A DNA stretch of 64,000 nt from Fodinicola acaciae (GTDB lineage: Bacteria; Actinomycetota; Actinomycetes; Mycobacteriales; HKI-0501), in the NCBI RefSeq assembly GCF_010993745.1, contig NZ_WOTN01000003.1, forward strand, positions 496,001 to 560,000, in the 5' to 3' direction. The notes under the pieces were generated by a model. The model was not told the DNA's origin, made no database searches, and worked only from the letters and a program-made list of their open reading frames with translations. Made by a program: the position numbers and the translations under genes. This document shows positions 33,668-43,324 of this stretch, piece by piece. Each line of letters opens with the position of its first letter. Position 1 is the first letter of the stretch.

Positions 33668-35308
33668 GTGTACCAGCAGGACTTCAATCCGACCGGATCG
33701 CTCGCGCTGTCGGCGTTGCTCGCTTCGTTGCCGTTGCTCGCACTCCTGGTCACCCTCGGCGTGTTCAAGTGGCGCGCGCACTGGGCCGGCGCCCTGTCAC
33801 TGGGGATTTCGGTGGTGATCGCGATCGCCGCGTATCACATGCCGATCGGCCAAACCCTGGACGCCGGCGTGTTCGGCGCGGCGCTCAGCGTGCTCGCGAT
33901 CCTGTGGATCACCTTCAACGCGATCTGGATTTACAACCTCACCGTGAAAACCGGCCACTTCGCGGTGCTGCGCCGGGCTTTCGCGGCGATCAGCGACGAC
34001 CGGCGGATCCAGTCGATCGTCATCGCGTTTTCCTTTGGTGCGCTCATCGAGTCTCTCGCCGGCGGCGGTTCCCCCATCGCCATCTGCGCGGTCATGCTGA
34101 TCGCGATTGGCTTCAGTCCGTTGAAAGCGGCCGCCGTCGCACTCGTCGCGAACACCGCTCCGGTCGCGTTCGGCGGACTCGGCAACCCGATCACCATCAT
34201 GGGTCAGGTCACCGAGCTGCCGGCCGAGCAGTTCGGCGCCATGGCCGGCCGCCAGGTCGCCGTACTCGCTGTCCTTGTGCCGTTTGTGCTGGTCGGCATC
34301 GTCGACGGCTGGAAGGGCGTACGCGAGGTCTGGCCGGCCGCGTTGACCGCCGGCCTGTCCTTTGGCGTCGCGCAGTTCGCGTTCGCCAACTTCGTCAACT
34401 ACAAGCTGTGCGACATCTTCGCCTCGCTGGTCTCGGCCGGCGCGGTGATTTTGCTGAACCGGCTGTGGAAACCGAAGGCCGGCTCGGTCGCCGCGCGGCC
34501 GGTCGTGGCCGGCGGTGCCACCGACGACCCGGCTTTCACGCGCCGGGTCGGCAGTCCGGACGGTGACTCGTGTGCCGACGTTTTCCTTGCGTTCGCACCG
34601 TACGCGGTCGTGGTCGTGCTGTTCTCGCTCGCGCAGATCCCGGTGATCGCGGGTGTGCTCAACGCGCCGACGATCACCTTCGACTGGCCGGGTCTGGACA
34701 TCACCGGGCCGACCGGAAAGGCCGTTTCGGTGGCGTACAAGCTCAACTGGCTGTCCGCGACCGGCACGCTGCTCTTCCTGTCCGGTGTGGTGACCGCGCT
34801 GATCCTGCGGATCACACCGCTGACCGCCCTCAGGACGTACTGGGAGACCCTGCGCCAGTTTGGCTGGGCCATCGTCACGATCCTGCTGGTTTTCGCGCTG
34901 TCGTACGTGATGAACCTGTCCGGCCAGATCTCCACCCTCGGCCTGTGGCTGGCCGGCACCGGCGCGTTCTTCGCCTTCATCTCCCCGGTGGTGGGCTGGT
35001 TCGGCGTGGCGGTCACCGGCACCGACGCCGGATCCAACGCACTGTTCGGAAAACTGCAGATCACCGCGGCACAGCAGCTGCACGCCAGTCCGATCCTGTT
35101 CGGCGCGGCCAACACCTCCGGCGGGGTGATGGCGAAGATGATCTCGCCGCAGAACCTCGCCATCGGCACCGCCGCGGTCGGCGAGGTCGGTGCCGAAGGC
35201 GTGCTGTTCCGCCGGGTTTTCGGCTGGAGCCTGCTGTTCCTGCTGGCGATGTGCCTGCTGGTCTTCCTGCAGTCCACGCCGGTGCTCGGCTGGATGCGGG
35301 TCGGCTAA
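33668..35308 (+). CDS. lctP: L-lactate permease family transporter
   Basis: Membrane protein of 546 residues and about 12-14 helices, matching LctP/GlcA lactate-glycolate permeases: LSVLAILWITFNAIWIYNLT, SFGALIESLAGGGSPIAICA, GGLGNPITIMGQVTELP and late GTDAGSNALFGKLQ ... GAANTSGGVMAKMISPQN. It imports lactate or glycolate with protons. The GTG at 33668 has GGAGG upstream. A palindrome in the promoter region is shared with the divergent dehydrogenase. Confidence 0.92.
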   Translation: MYQQDFNPTGSLALSALLASLPLLALLVTLGVFKWRAHWAGALSLGISVVIAIAAYHMPIGQTLDAGVFGAALSVLAILWITFNAIWIYNLTVKTGHFAVLRRAFAAISDDRRIQSIVIAFSFGALIESLAGGGSPIAICAVMLIAIGFSPLKAAAVALVANTAPVAFGGLGNPITIMGQVTELPAEQFGAMAGRQVAVLAVLVPFVLVGIVDGWKGVREVWPAALTAGLSFGVAQFAFANFVNYKLCDIFASLVSAGAVILLNRLWKPKAGSVAARPVVAGGATDDPAFTRRVGSPDGDSCADVFLAFAPYAVVVVLFSLAQIPVIAGVLNAPTITFDWPGLDITGPTGKAVSVAYKLNWLSATGTLLFLSGVVTALILRITPLTALRTYWETLRQFGWAIVTILLVFALSYVMNLSGQISTLGLWLAGTGAFFAFISPVVGWFGVAVTGTDAGSNALFGKLQITAAQQLHASPILFGAANTSGGVMAKMISPQNLAIGTAAVGEVGAEGVLFRRVFGWSLLFLLAMCLLVFLQSTPVLGWMRVG

Positions 35309-36189
35309 CGCAGCTCCTCTATCACGGCGGCGAAGTCGGTCAGGTTTTCCTCCAGTACGGTGAAATGCGTGACGCCGGCCTCGTCGGCGATGCGACGCAG
35401 CCGCTCGGCGATCTCCTTGGCCGTGCCGACCTGCACGATCGGCGCGTCGTCGATCAGCTTCTCGTCGGTGAAGTCCGGCGCGTACGGCTTGAACGCCTGC
35501 ACGGCCGACCGCGCGTCATCGGTGATTTTCACCTGCTGCAACAACAAGTTGTGCTCGACGTCGCGACCGCCCGCGGCGTTTTGCGCGTATGCCACGCGTT
35601 CGGCCAGCTTGGCCGTGTCGCCGGCGGCGAGCACGCCGGTGCCGCTCATGCCGGGGTGACCGACGATCGCCGCGTTTTCCGCCGCCAACCGCAGGATCCG
35701 GTTGCCGACTCCGGCGATCAGCAGCGGTGGCCGCGGTGTCTGGAGCGGTTGTGGCTGGTGCTCAGGATCGGCGAGCAGCCGGTCGAGCTCGCGGATGGTG
35801 TGCTCCAGCCGGTCGACGCGTTCTTTCGGCGTCCCGAACGCGATCCCGGCCGCCTCGAACTCGGCTTGCACGTATCCGGTGCCCAGCCCCAGATCCAGCC
35901 GGCCGCCGGTGTACTGGTCGAGCCCGGCGACCTCGCGCGCCAGCAGCGTCGGGTTGTAGAACCCCACATTCAGCACGAAAGGCGCGATCCTCGGTCGCTC
36001 GGTCACCTCGGCGGCCAGCAGCAGGCTGGTGAACGGCGCCGGCATGCCGAGGTGGTCGGGCACCATGATCAGGTCGTATCCAGCGGATTCGGCCGTACGC
36101 GCCTTGCGCACCCACTCCTGCCGGCCGCAGGCCGCCAACAGGTTGACCGAAAAGCGAAGGCTCCGGGTCACGCCACTTCCTTCCGTCAT
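35305..36189 (-). CDS. LLM-class (F420-type) oxidoreductase
   Basis: Luciferase-like TIM-barrel flavoprotein of 294 residues with RFSVNLLAA start, AGYDLIMVPDHLGMPAPFTSLLLAAEVTERPRIAPFVLNVGF and GGRLDLGLGTGYVQAEFEAAGI. Actinobacterial members mostly use F420; FMN use cannot be excluded. The ATG at 36189 overlaps the PucR stop (ATGA), so the PucR regulator is its upstream operon partner. The 3' end overlaps the lctP stop by four bases on the opposite strand. Confidence 0.88.
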   Translation of the reverse strand: MTEGSGVTRSLRFSVNLLAACGRQEWVRKARTAESAGYDLIMVPDHLGMPAPFTSLLLAAEVTERPRIAPFVLNVGFYNPTLLAREVAGLDQYTGGRLDLGLGTGYVQAEFEAAGIAFGTPKERVDRLEHTIRELDRLLADPEHQPQPLQTPRPPLLIAGVGNRILRLAAENAAIVGHPGMSGTGVLAAGDTAKLAERVAYAQNAAGGRDVEHNLLLQQVKITDDARSAVQAFKPYAPDFTDEKLIDDAPIVQVGTAKEIAERLRRIADEAGVTHFTVLEENLTDFAAVIEELR

Positions 36190-37229
36190 GCGTCTCGTAA
36201 TCTCCTCAACAGCAACGCCAGATGCAGCCGCGATCTTCCGGCCGGCGTGTCGACGGCGAAGCCGAGCACCGACTCGGCGTGCGCCAGTCGGGCGGCAACC
36301 GTGCTGTGGTGCCGAAACACCGCTGCGGCGGCCTTCCGTACGGACTCGGTCGTCGCCACCGCGAGCAGGATCTCCAGCAGGTCGGTCTCGCCGGCGAGCC
36401 TGTCCAGCAACTGCACGTCGCGTACGCCGGCGATCTCCGCCGGCGTCAGTTTCTCCGCGAGCAAGCCGAACCCGCCGAGATCTGCGGCGCGTACGACCGG
36501 ATCTCCCGGATATGCGAACCGCAGTGCGCACAATGCGGCACGCCACGACTGCGGCGCGTCCATCGCCGGCACATTGTCGCCGACTCCGACGAGCGCCTTT
36601 CCGTGCGGCGGCAACTGCTCTGGCACCGCCGCGACGAGCAGGACCGCATGCCTGGCACCGAAATCCGCCGTCCGCACGCCAGCCGGACGGCCACCGAGCT
36701 CCTCGACCAGCCGGTCCAGCTCCGCCAGCTCGGCCCGCACCGCCAACACCACAACCTGGGCGGTCGGCCGGATTCCGAGCAGTTGCAGGGCACGGGAGCG
36801 GTCCGCGCTGCCGGCCGTCTCGGACAGCACCAGCTCCACCAGCGCCGGATCTCCGAGCTCCGGCTTGGGTGGCCGCGAATGGTCGAGCGCGGCGGCCGCG
36901 GCGATGCCGAACCGCTCAAGCACCATCGCGTCCAGCGGCAGCGGATTTCCGCCTCGCTCCAACCACACCAGCGCACCGTCGGCGAGCTCCATCCTGGCGG
37001 CCGCGTCCGGCACGCGACCGGTGTTGGCGATTTTTCCGGCCGCATCGGCGCGTACGAACAGACCCTTGCCGGTGACGCCGGCCGGACACTCGGCCAGTTG
37101 CGCGGCGTGGCGTACCAGCGAGTCCAGATCCGCCTGACCGGTGATCAGCCGGTCGAAGAATCCGATCACCCGCAACGCGTTCTCCGCGTCCGCGTCCAGC
37201 GCGGACAACCGCAGGATCAACCCCTCCAT
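36186..37229 (-). CDS. PucR-type helix-turn-helix regulator
   Basis: A 347-residue regulator with an N-terminal sensor part and the C-terminal PucR HTH (LLEILLAVATTESVRKAAAAVFRHHSTVAARLAHAESVLGF), in which the HHST helix contacts DNA. PucR proteins activate purine or secondary-metabolite genes in other bacteria. It is translationally coupled to the LLM oxidoreductase and probably controls it (inference). Confidence 0.87.
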   Translation of the reverse strand: MEGLILRLSALDADAENALRVIGFFDRLITGQADLDSLVRHAAQLAECPAGVTGKGLFVRADAAGKIANTGRVPDAAARMELADGALVWLERGGNPLPLDAMVLERFGIAAAAALDHSRPPKPELGDPALVELVLSETAGSADRSRALQLLGIRPTAQVVVLAVRAELAELDRLVEELGGRPAGVRTADFGARHAVLLVAAVPEQLPPHGKALVGVGDNVPAMDAPQSWRAALCALRFAYPGDPVVRAADLGGFGLLAEKLTPAEIAGVRDVQLLDRLAGETDLLEILLAVATTESVRKAAAAVFRHHSTVAARLAHAESVLGFAVDTPAGRSRLHLALLLRRLRDA

Positions 37230-37322
37230 GGCCGGAGACTACCGCCAGTTGGCGAGAACGGCCGGCTCGATGTCCGCCAGTTGTCGGCTGCGACGCCGGC
37301 CGGCGTCGGCGATCCTTGGACG

Positions 37323-38279
37323 ATGACATACGCATTCGATCCGGAACTCGCGCCGTGGGTGGAGATGCTTCCGAAGATCGACCTCACCGGCGTCGACATT
37401 CCCGCCATGCGCGCCGCGCAGCCGCCGGACTTCGCCGAGCTTTTCCAGAACGGCGCGTACGAGCCGGCGAACCCGCTGGACGTGCGCGACCTGACCATCC
37501 CCGGTCCGGCGGACAACCCCGACCTGCGTGTGCGGATTTACTCGCCGGCGAACGAGGAAACCGCGCGGCCCGGCCTGGTTTACATCCACGGTGGGGGTTT
37601 CGTCTTCGGCAGCATCGAGCAGATGGACCCGGCGACAACACAGATCGCTGACCAGCTGGGTATCGTCGTGGTGTCGGTCGAATATCGGCTCGCGCCGGAA
37701 AACCGGTTTCCGGCCGGTGTCGAGGATTGCTATGCCGCACTGCAGTGGACGGCGGCGAAAGCCAGCGAGCTTCGCATCGATCCGGACCGGATCGGCGTCG
37801 CCGGTTCGAGCGCCGGCGGCGGCCTCGCGGCCGCGGTCGCGTTGCTCGCAAGGGATCGCGGTGGTCCCCCGCTGAAAATTCAGGTGCTGGACGTGCCGGA
37901 GCTCGACGACCGGTTGGAAACCCCGTCGATGCACGCCTATCACGACACTCCATTGTGGAACCGGCCGAACGCCATCGTCAGCTGGCGCAGTTATCTGCCG
38001 GAGGGCGTGACACCTGGCAGCGACGGAGTTTCACCGTACGCGGCGCCATCTCGCGCCACCGATCTGTCCGGCCTGCCACGCGCGTATGTCAGCGTCTGCG
38101 AGTTCGACCCGCTCCGCGACGAGGGCATCGACTATGCTCAGCGGCTCGTCCAGGCTGGCGTGGCCACCGAGCTCCACCTCTATCCCGGCACTTTCCACGG
38201 GTCCGCGCTGATCGCGGCGGCCGCGGTGACCAAGCGGATGAACGCCGACAACCTGGCCTTTATCCAGCGTCATCTCTGA
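37323..38279 (+). CDS. HSL-family alpha/beta-hydrolase (esterase)
   Basis: Cytoplasmic esterase of 318 residues. The oxyanion motif HGGG is at 89-92, the nucleophile elbow GSSAG has Ser163, and Asp262 (CEFDPLRDEG) and His292 (GTFHGSA) complete the triad. It shows no signal peptide. The substrate is likely a short acyl ester. The last 20 bases overlap the end of the convergent ThDP decarboxylase gene. Confidence 0.93.
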   Translation: MTYAFDPELAPWVEMLPKIDLTGVDIPAMRAAQPPDFAELFQNGAYEPANPLDVRDLTIPGPADNPDLRVRIYSPANEETARPGLVYIHGGGFVFGSIEQMDPATTQIADQLGIVVVSVEYRLAPENRFPAGVEDCYAALQWTAAKASELRIDPDRIGVAGSSAGGGLAAAVALLARDRGGPPLKIQVLDVPELDDRLETPSMHAYHDTPLWNRPNAIVSWRSYLPEGVTPGSDGVSPYAAPSRATDLSGLPRAYVSVCEFDPLRDEGIDYAQRLVQAGVATELHLYPGTFHGSALIAAAAVTKRMNADNLAFIQRHL

Positions 38280-39834
38280 CGTGGATGAGCGTCGGGCGGT
38301 CAGCGGCCAAGGCGGTGGCGACAAGCGGCCCGATGTCGCCGCCGGCTGACACGCCATGGCAGCCGAGTGCCGTTGCCAGCGCCGGAAAATCCGGCCGGTC
38401 GAGATCGACGGCGTGGACCGGGTCGCCACGTTCGGCCATTTCGCGGCGAATTTCGCCGTAGCCACCGTTGTCCACCACCACGACCGGCAGCGGAAGCCGC
38501 AACTGCGCGGCCGTGGCCAGCTCCGCGACACTGAACATCAGGCCGCCATCTCCCTCGATCGCGACCACCGGAGTGTCCGGCTCGGCGAGTTTCGCGCCGA
38601 TCGCGGCCGGCAGCCCATAGCCGAGAGTCCCCAGTCCGGTCGGAAATAGGAAACACCCCGGCCGATAGCCCGGCAGATTGGACAACGCGCCGTAATAGCA
38701 GACCATCGCGTTGTCCGCCGCGACCACACCGCTGCGGCCGATGGCACTTGCGATGCCGTCCACAATGGACAACCAGCGCGAGCCCTCCGTACGCGCCTGG
38801 TCGCCGACGCGCCGTCGCCAACTGTCGGCGCGCTCGCGTTGACTTCCCTTTGGCTGGAGTGTCGCGGACAATGCGTCCAATGCGATCGACGCGTCCGCCA
38901 CGATCGACAGGTCCGGTGACGCGTTTGTCAGCAGCTGCGCCGGATCGACGTCGACCCGGATCAGCTTTCCGGAGAACGTCAGGCCGCCGTAGAAGAGATC
39001 GGCAGGTGCGAGCTCGGTACCAATCGCCAACACCACATCGCAGTCCTCGACGAAATCGCGCACGGCCGCACGGTGCAGGCCGGCGCCGAGAGACAGCGGA
39101 TGATCGTACGGCAGGATTCCTTTGCCGTTGGTGCTGGAAATCACCGGTGCCTGCAGCAGCTCGACCAACCGCCGCAACTCGTCCGCGGCATGTCGTACGC
39201 CGCCGCCGACAATGACGCCGGGTCGCCGCGCCGCGGCGAGAATGCCAGCCGCGGCACCGATAGATTTCCCGTCGGGCGGTGTCACGGCCACGTGGATCGG
39301 CCGCACCGCCCGGACGTCTTCGCTGCGGTCCAACAGATCCAGTGGCAGGTCCAGATGCCGTGGCCGTGGCCGGCCGGTGCGCAGGTCGGCGAACGCCTGA
39401 GCCACCGCGACCGGAATCTCACCTACACTGCGCACACGATGGCTGCCGGCGGTGACGGCAGCCATCGCCGCGCGTTGGTCCTTGACCTCGTGCAGCAGAC
39501 CGTTGCCGCGTCCGGGATGGTCGACCGGCATCGCCGGTGAAACGAACAACACCGGCACCGAGTCCGAATAAGCCTGTGCCGCGGCGGCGACCGCGTTCAG
39601 GATCGCCGGACCGGTGGTGGTCAGCACGACACCTGGCCGGCCGCTGACTCGTGCGTATCCATCGGCCGCGTATCCGGCACCTTGTTCGTGGCGCGTCAGC
39701 ACGTGGCGGATGCGGTATTTGCGCAGGTACGGATAGATCGGCAGGCTGTGCGTGCCGGGGATGCCGAAGACGGTGTCGACACCGTGTGCGGCCAGGCCGG
39801 CGACCAGCGCCTCGCCACCGGTCATGGTTGCCAT
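38260..39834 (-). CDS. ThDP-dependent 2-oxoacid decarboxylase (AruI-like)
   Basis: A 524-residue enzyme of the acetolactate synthase-like group often labelled 5-guanidino-2-oxopentanoate decarboxylase. It starts MATMTGGEALVAGLAAHGVDTVFGIPGTHSLPIYPYL and has the catalytic Glu in RHEQGAGYAADGYARV, GNGLLHEVKDQRAAMAAVTA and the cofactor motif EGDGGLMFSVAELATA ending in DNGGYGEI. Its ATG directly follows the stop of the amino-acid dehydrogenase, so the oxoacid made there is the likely substrate. 2-Ketoarginine or another amino-acid-derived oxoacid fits. Confidence 0.87.
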   Translation of the reverse strand: MATMTGGEALVAGLAAHGVDTVFGIPGTHSLPIYPYLRKYRIRHVLTRHEQGAGYAADGYARVSGRPGVVLTTTGPAILNAVAAAAQAYSDSVPVLFVSPAMPVDHPGRGNGLLHEVKDQRAAMAAVTAGSHRVRSVGEIPVAVAQAFADLRTGRPRPRHLDLPLDLLDRSEDVRAVRPIHVAVTPPDGKSIGAAAGILAAARRPGVIVGGGVRHAADELRRLVELLQAPVISSTNGKGILPYDHPLSLGAGLHRAAVRDFVEDCDVVLAIGTELAPADLFYGGLTFSGKLIRVDVDPAQLLTNASPDLSIVADASIALDALSATLQPKGSQRERADSWRRRVGDQARTEGSRWLSIVDGIASAIGRSGVVAADNAMVCYYGALSNLPGYRPGCFLFPTGLGTLGYGLPAAIGAKLAEPDTPVVAIEGDGGLMFSVAELATAAQLRLPLPVVVVDNGGYGEIRREMAERGDPVHAVDLDRPDFPALATALGCHGVSAGGDIGPLVATALAADRPTLIHVRDDAG

Positions 39835-40986
39835 TCAGGTCCCCAAATTTTGGTTTATCCGGTCCAGGTTGTCCTGCGCCAGAGCCAAAGCCGCCTCGCG
39901 TGGCGTGCCACCGCGCGCCAGCGTCGCCTCGACCAACGCGTGCATCTGCTTGTGAATCTTGCCAAACGCCGACTCCGCGGTCGGCTCGATGTCGCCGAAC
40001 AACGTCCACCACCACCAGGCGTTGGTCGCCGAGTTCGCGAGGAAATCGGGGATGACAATGACGCCTCGCTCGGCCAGCCGGCGCTCCGCCGCGATCGTCA
40101 CGGGCAGATTCGCCGCCTCGACAATGAGCTTCGCGGCGACTCGGTCGCAGTTGTGCTCGTCGATGCAGTAAGAAACGGCCGCGGGCACCAAAATGTCCGC
40201 CGGAATCGACAACCAGTCCTCGGCCGGCCGCGTACGGTCACCGGAGCACAACGCGGAGCGGTCGACGTCGCCGAGCGGATCCCGGTGCCGGAGCAGGTTT
40301 TCCACATCCAGGCCGGCTGGATTCGCGACGACGCCGTGACGATCGGCGACGGCCACCACGGAAACGCCGGAAGCGGCCAGATAGCGCGCGGTGGCACCAC
40401 CCATCGAGCCGAAACCCTGCACGACGGCGCGCACTGGTTTCGTGCTTTCGACAAGTGAAATCGCCGCCAGCGTCGCCTCGGCGACGCCGTAGCCGCCGAC
40501 CAGCTCGTCCAGTGGCACGCCGTCGACGCGTACGCAGAAGGCCGTCGCCAGCCTGGCACGTGCTTCGGATTCGTTGTCGAGCAACGGATAGACCGCCTGC
40601 ACCGAGCTTCCGATGCCGAGCTCGGCCAGCACCTCGTCGATGGTGTCCTGCCGCAGACCGAAATCCTCACCCATCGTCCACTGCCGCTCGATCAGCGGCC
40701 GCATCGCGGTGAGATAGCGCGCCAGGATCTCGCGCGCACGCGGATCGTACGGGTCGAAGTCGATGCCACCTTTCGCGCCGCCGAGCGGCACATAGCGACC
40801 GGCCGGATCGTAATGCAACGCCTCCTTCAGCGTCATGCCTTCGGCCAGGCCGCGCACTTCTTCGAGCGTGCAACCGGCCCGCATCCGCAGGCCACCACTG
40901 GCCACGCCGCGCACCAGCCGGTCGATCACCAGGAAACCGGTCGTGCCGGTGGCCGCGTCGGACCAGCGGAGCTCCAGGTAGGCCAT
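39835..40986 (-). CDS. Glu/Leu/Phe/Val-type amino-acid dehydrogenase
   Basis: NAD(P)-dependent oxidative deaminase of 383 residues. The N-terminal domain shows SGGLRMRAGCTLEEVRGLAEGMTLKEAL and the catalytic lysines in VPLGGAKGGIDFDP; the Rossmann domain has VQGFGSMGGATARYLAASG and VIPDFLANSATNAW. The amino acid is not certain. It opens an operon with the ThDP decarboxylase. The 20-bp palindrome just upstream is repeated before the divergent permease, tying all three to the TetR regulator. Confidence 0.9.
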   Translation of the reverse strand: MAYLELRWSDAATGTTGFLVIDRLVRGVASGGLRMRAGCTLEEVRGLAEGMTLKEALHYDPAGRYVPLGGAKGGIDFDPYDPRAREILARYLTAMRPLIERQWTMGEDFGLRQDTIDEVLAELGIGSSVQAVYPLLDNESEARARLATAFCVRVDGVPLDELVGGYGVAEATLAAISLVESTKPVRAVVQGFGSMGGATARYLAASGVSVVAVADRHGVVANPAGLDVENLLRHRDPLGDVDRSALCSGDRTRPAEDWLSIPADILVPAAVSYCIDEHNCDRVAAKLIVEAANLPVTIAAERRLAERGVIVIPDFLANSATNAWWWWTLFGDIEPTAESAFGKIHKQMHALVEATLARGGTPREAALALAQDNLDRINQNLGT

Positions 40987-41003
40987 CCGTTCCCCTCATC
41001 TGC

Positions 41004-41023
41004 TACTGACTCGCCAATCAGTA
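41004..41023. promoter_or_regulatory. TetR operator A (dehydrogenase operon)
   Basis: TACTGACT-CGCC-AATCAGTA, an 8-4-8 palindrome with one mismatch. It lies 18 bases upstream of the dehydrogenase start and matches operator B at 41695-41714. Confidence 0.85.
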
Positions 41024-41037
41024 TGCGCCGAGACGAC

Positions 41038-41631
41038 TCAGATGCCCAACTCGGCTTTCAGCGCGGTCTCCAGCCAGGCGGCGACCTCACGTTTGGTGAC
41101 GGCGCCGCGACGTACGACCAGCTGCACGGCGAATCCGTCCAGCAGCGAGGTGAGCCGCCAGGCCGCACCTCGCGGGTCGTCGCAACGAAACTCGCGCGTC
41201 GCAACGCCCTCGACGATGAGCGCGGCGACCGTCTCGCGCCAGCGCATGTCCAGTCGTTGCGCCACCCCGCCGAGCTCCGGGTCGCGCAGGCCGGCGGCCC
41301 ACGCCTCGATCCACAGCGTCCAGCCGGCCGCGTCGCCGGTCGGACCGTATTGCCGGAGCACCGCGCGCAGCCGTTTTTCCGCGCTGCCACCGGTCCTTTT
41401 GAGCGTACGTTCCAGCGCGGCAAGATCGGCCTCGGCCGCGGCCGCGAACGCCTCGGTGACCAGGTTTTCGATGGTGCCGAAGTGATAGAAGATCAGCGCC
41501 GTACTGATGCCGAGCGACTTGGCGATCTCCGCCGCGCGCGTGCCGGCGATGCCGCGCTCGCGCACCTGGTCGAGCGTCGCCGCGAGGATCTCGTCGCGCC
41601 GCACCGACACGGCCTTGCGTTCCCGTTCCAC
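41038..41631 (-). CDS. TetR-family regulator
   Basis: A 197-residue repressor with the HTH near residues 25-55 (GIAGTRAAEIAKSLGISTALIFYHFGTIENLV) and a variable ligand domain. The start is a GTG at 41631. It sits between the dehydrogenase operon and the permease, and the same 20-bp palindrome lies before both, so it very likely represses both. The ligand is probably the transported amino acid or its oxoacid (inference). Confidence 0.9.
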   Translation of the reverse strand: MERERKAVSVRRDEILAATLDQVRERGIAGTRAAEIAKSLGISTALIFYHFGTIENLVTEAFAAAAEADLAALERTLKRTGGSAEKRLRAVLRQYGPTGDAAGWTLWIEAWAAGLRDPELGGVAQRLDMRWRETVAALIVEGVATREFRCDDPRGAAWRLTSLLDGFAVQLVVRRGAVTKREVAAWLETALKAELGI

Positions 41632-41694
41632 GCCATGACGATACGTGCAGACCTTGACAACGGCAGGTCCGACCCGCAGAGTGGGCCTCCAAGT

Positions 41695-41714
41695 TACTGA
41701 TTACGCAATCAGTA
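41695..41714. promoter_or_regulatory. TetR operator B (permease)
   Basis: TACTGATT-ACGC-AATCAGTA is a perfect 8-4-8 palindrome ending 14 bases before the permease ATG. It shares 17 of 20 bases with operator A. Confidence 0.88.
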
Positions 41715-41728
41715 GTGAGAGGTGTCAG

Positions 41729-43288
41729 ATGGCCACCAGCCAGATGGACGAGACCACCACCAGCACCGGGCTCAGCCGGCGGTGGAACGCGCAACGAGCC
41801 AATCTCCGCAAGACGTTTCGCCGCTTCGACATCCTGTTTTTCCTGGTGTGCACGTTGGTCGGCCTGGACACCATCGGCTCGGTGGCGGCGCACGGTCCGC
41901 AGGGACTGACCTGGATGCTCGTGCTGGCGGTGGTGTTTTTCCTGCCGTACGGCCTGTTGGTGACCGAGCTGAGCACCGCGATCCCGGTCGAAGGCGGGCC
42001 GTACGTCTGGTCCAAGCTCGCCTTCGGCAAGCTGGTCGCCGCGGTCAACCAGGTGCTTTTCTGGCTGTCCAACCCGATCTGGGTCGGCGGCTCGCTGACC
42101 ATCCTCGCGGTGACCACGTTCCAGACGTTCTTCTTTCCACTGGAAGGGCCATGGAAATACGTCGGCGGCCTGGTCTTCATCTGGTCGACGGTGCTCGGCG
42201 TCCTCGCCGTCCTGCGGATCGGCAAATGGATTCCGACCGTCGGCGGCTTCGCTCGGATCATCATGCTCGCGTTTTTCGCCGTCACCACGGTCATCTACGG
42301 CATCCAGCACGGCTTCCAGCCGCTGACGGCCGGCGGCTTCGCACCGACGTACGTCGGATTCATCGCACTCGTGCCGGTGCTCATCTTCAACTACGTCGGT
42401 TTCGAACTGCCGAGCAACGCCGCCGAGGAGATGACCAATCCCCGGCGCGACATTCCGTTCGCCGTCCTGCGTTCGGGCATCGGCGCCGTTCTGCTTTACG
42501 GCGCACCCATTCTCGGCATCCTGCTGGTGCTGCCAGCGAAACAGATCAGCGGACTCGGCGGCTTTCTCGACGCGGTGAAGGCGGTTTTCACCGTGTACGG
42601 TGGAAACGTACACACCGACGGCACGGTGACCCTGTCCGGAGCCGGCCAGCTGCTCGCCGGCATCTGCGCGGCCGGCTTCATCATCGGCCTGATCACCAGC
42701 GGCGTCACCTGGTCGATGGGTGGCGACCGCGCCCAGGCCGTCGCCTGCACCGACGGCGCCGGCCCGGCCTGGCTCGGCGCGATCTCGCCGCGTTTCGGCA
42801 CACCGGTGCGGATCAACATCGTCTCCGGCATCGGATCGACCGTCGTGATGGTGCTGGCCTTCCTGCTCACCTCCGGCGACGGCCAGAAATACTTCGCGGC
42901 GGTGCTGGGGCTGGCGATCTCGACGACTTTCTTCACGTATCTGGCGATGTTTCCTGCTCTGGTGGTGCTGCGCCGGAAAATGCCTGACCTGCCGCGACCG
43001 TATCGCGTGCCCGGCGGCATGGTCGGCGCGTGGATCACCTCGACCATCACCACGGTCATGGTCGTCATCACCGTGCTCGTCCTGCTGTGGCCGGGTCTCG
43101 GGGTCGGTTGGTTCGGCAGCGGTGGAAACGCCGACGACTCACTCCCGACATCCTTTGCCGGACAACGGGTACCGTACACGCTGAGTCAGGTCGTACCGCT
43201 GCTGGTCATTGTCCTGATCGGTGTGGCATTCTATTTCGTCGGTCGCTACCAGACGCAGAAAGCGGACCGCGACCTCCTTCCCGACTAG
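41729..43288 (+). CDS. APC-superfamily amino-acid permease
   Basis: Membrane importer of 519 residues and 12 helices. It has the APC start RRFDILFFLVCTLVGLDTIGSVAAHGPQGLTW, the conserved ELSTAIPVEGGPYVWSKLAFG and VPVLIFNYVGFELPSNAAEEMTNPRRDIPFAVLRSG. The substrate is probably the amino acid processed by the dehydrogenase and decarboxylase, since all share the TetR operator. A decayed copy of its C-terminal coding region follows at 43325-43438. Confidence 0.9.
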   Translation: MATSQMDETTTSTGLSRRWNAQRANLRKTFRRFDILFFLVCTLVGLDTIGSVAAHGPQGLTWMLVLAVVFFLPYGLLVTELSTAIPVEGGPYVWSKLAFGKLVAAVNQVLFWLSNPIWVGGSLTILAVTTFQTFFFPLEGPWKYVGGLVFIWSTVLGVLAVLRIGKWIPTVGGFARIIMLAFFAVTTVIYGIQHGFQPLTAGGFAPTYVGFIALVPVLIFNYVGFELPSNAAEEMTNPRRDIPFAVLRSGIGAVLLYGAPILGILLVLPAKQISGLGGFLDAVKAVFTVYGGNVHTDGTVTLSGAGQLLAGICAAGFIIGLITSGVTWSMGGDRAQAVACTDGAGPAWLGAISPRFGTPVRINIVSGIGSTVVMVLAFLLTSGDGQKYFAAVLGLAISTTFFTYLAMFPALVVLRRKMPDLPRPYRVPGGMVGAWITSTITTVMVVITVLVLLWPGLGVGWFGSGGNADDSLPTSFAGQRVPYTLSQVVPLLVIVLIGVAFYFVGRYQTQKADRDLLPD

Positions 43289-43324
43289 ACCCTCCGTCTA
43301 TAGACGGCTGCGCTGGAAATTGTG

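Noticed and set aside
34570-37137. 855-codon plus-strand frame
   Set aside because: It crosses the lactate permease, LLM and PucR genes in the wrong frame or strand, and all three have convincing products.
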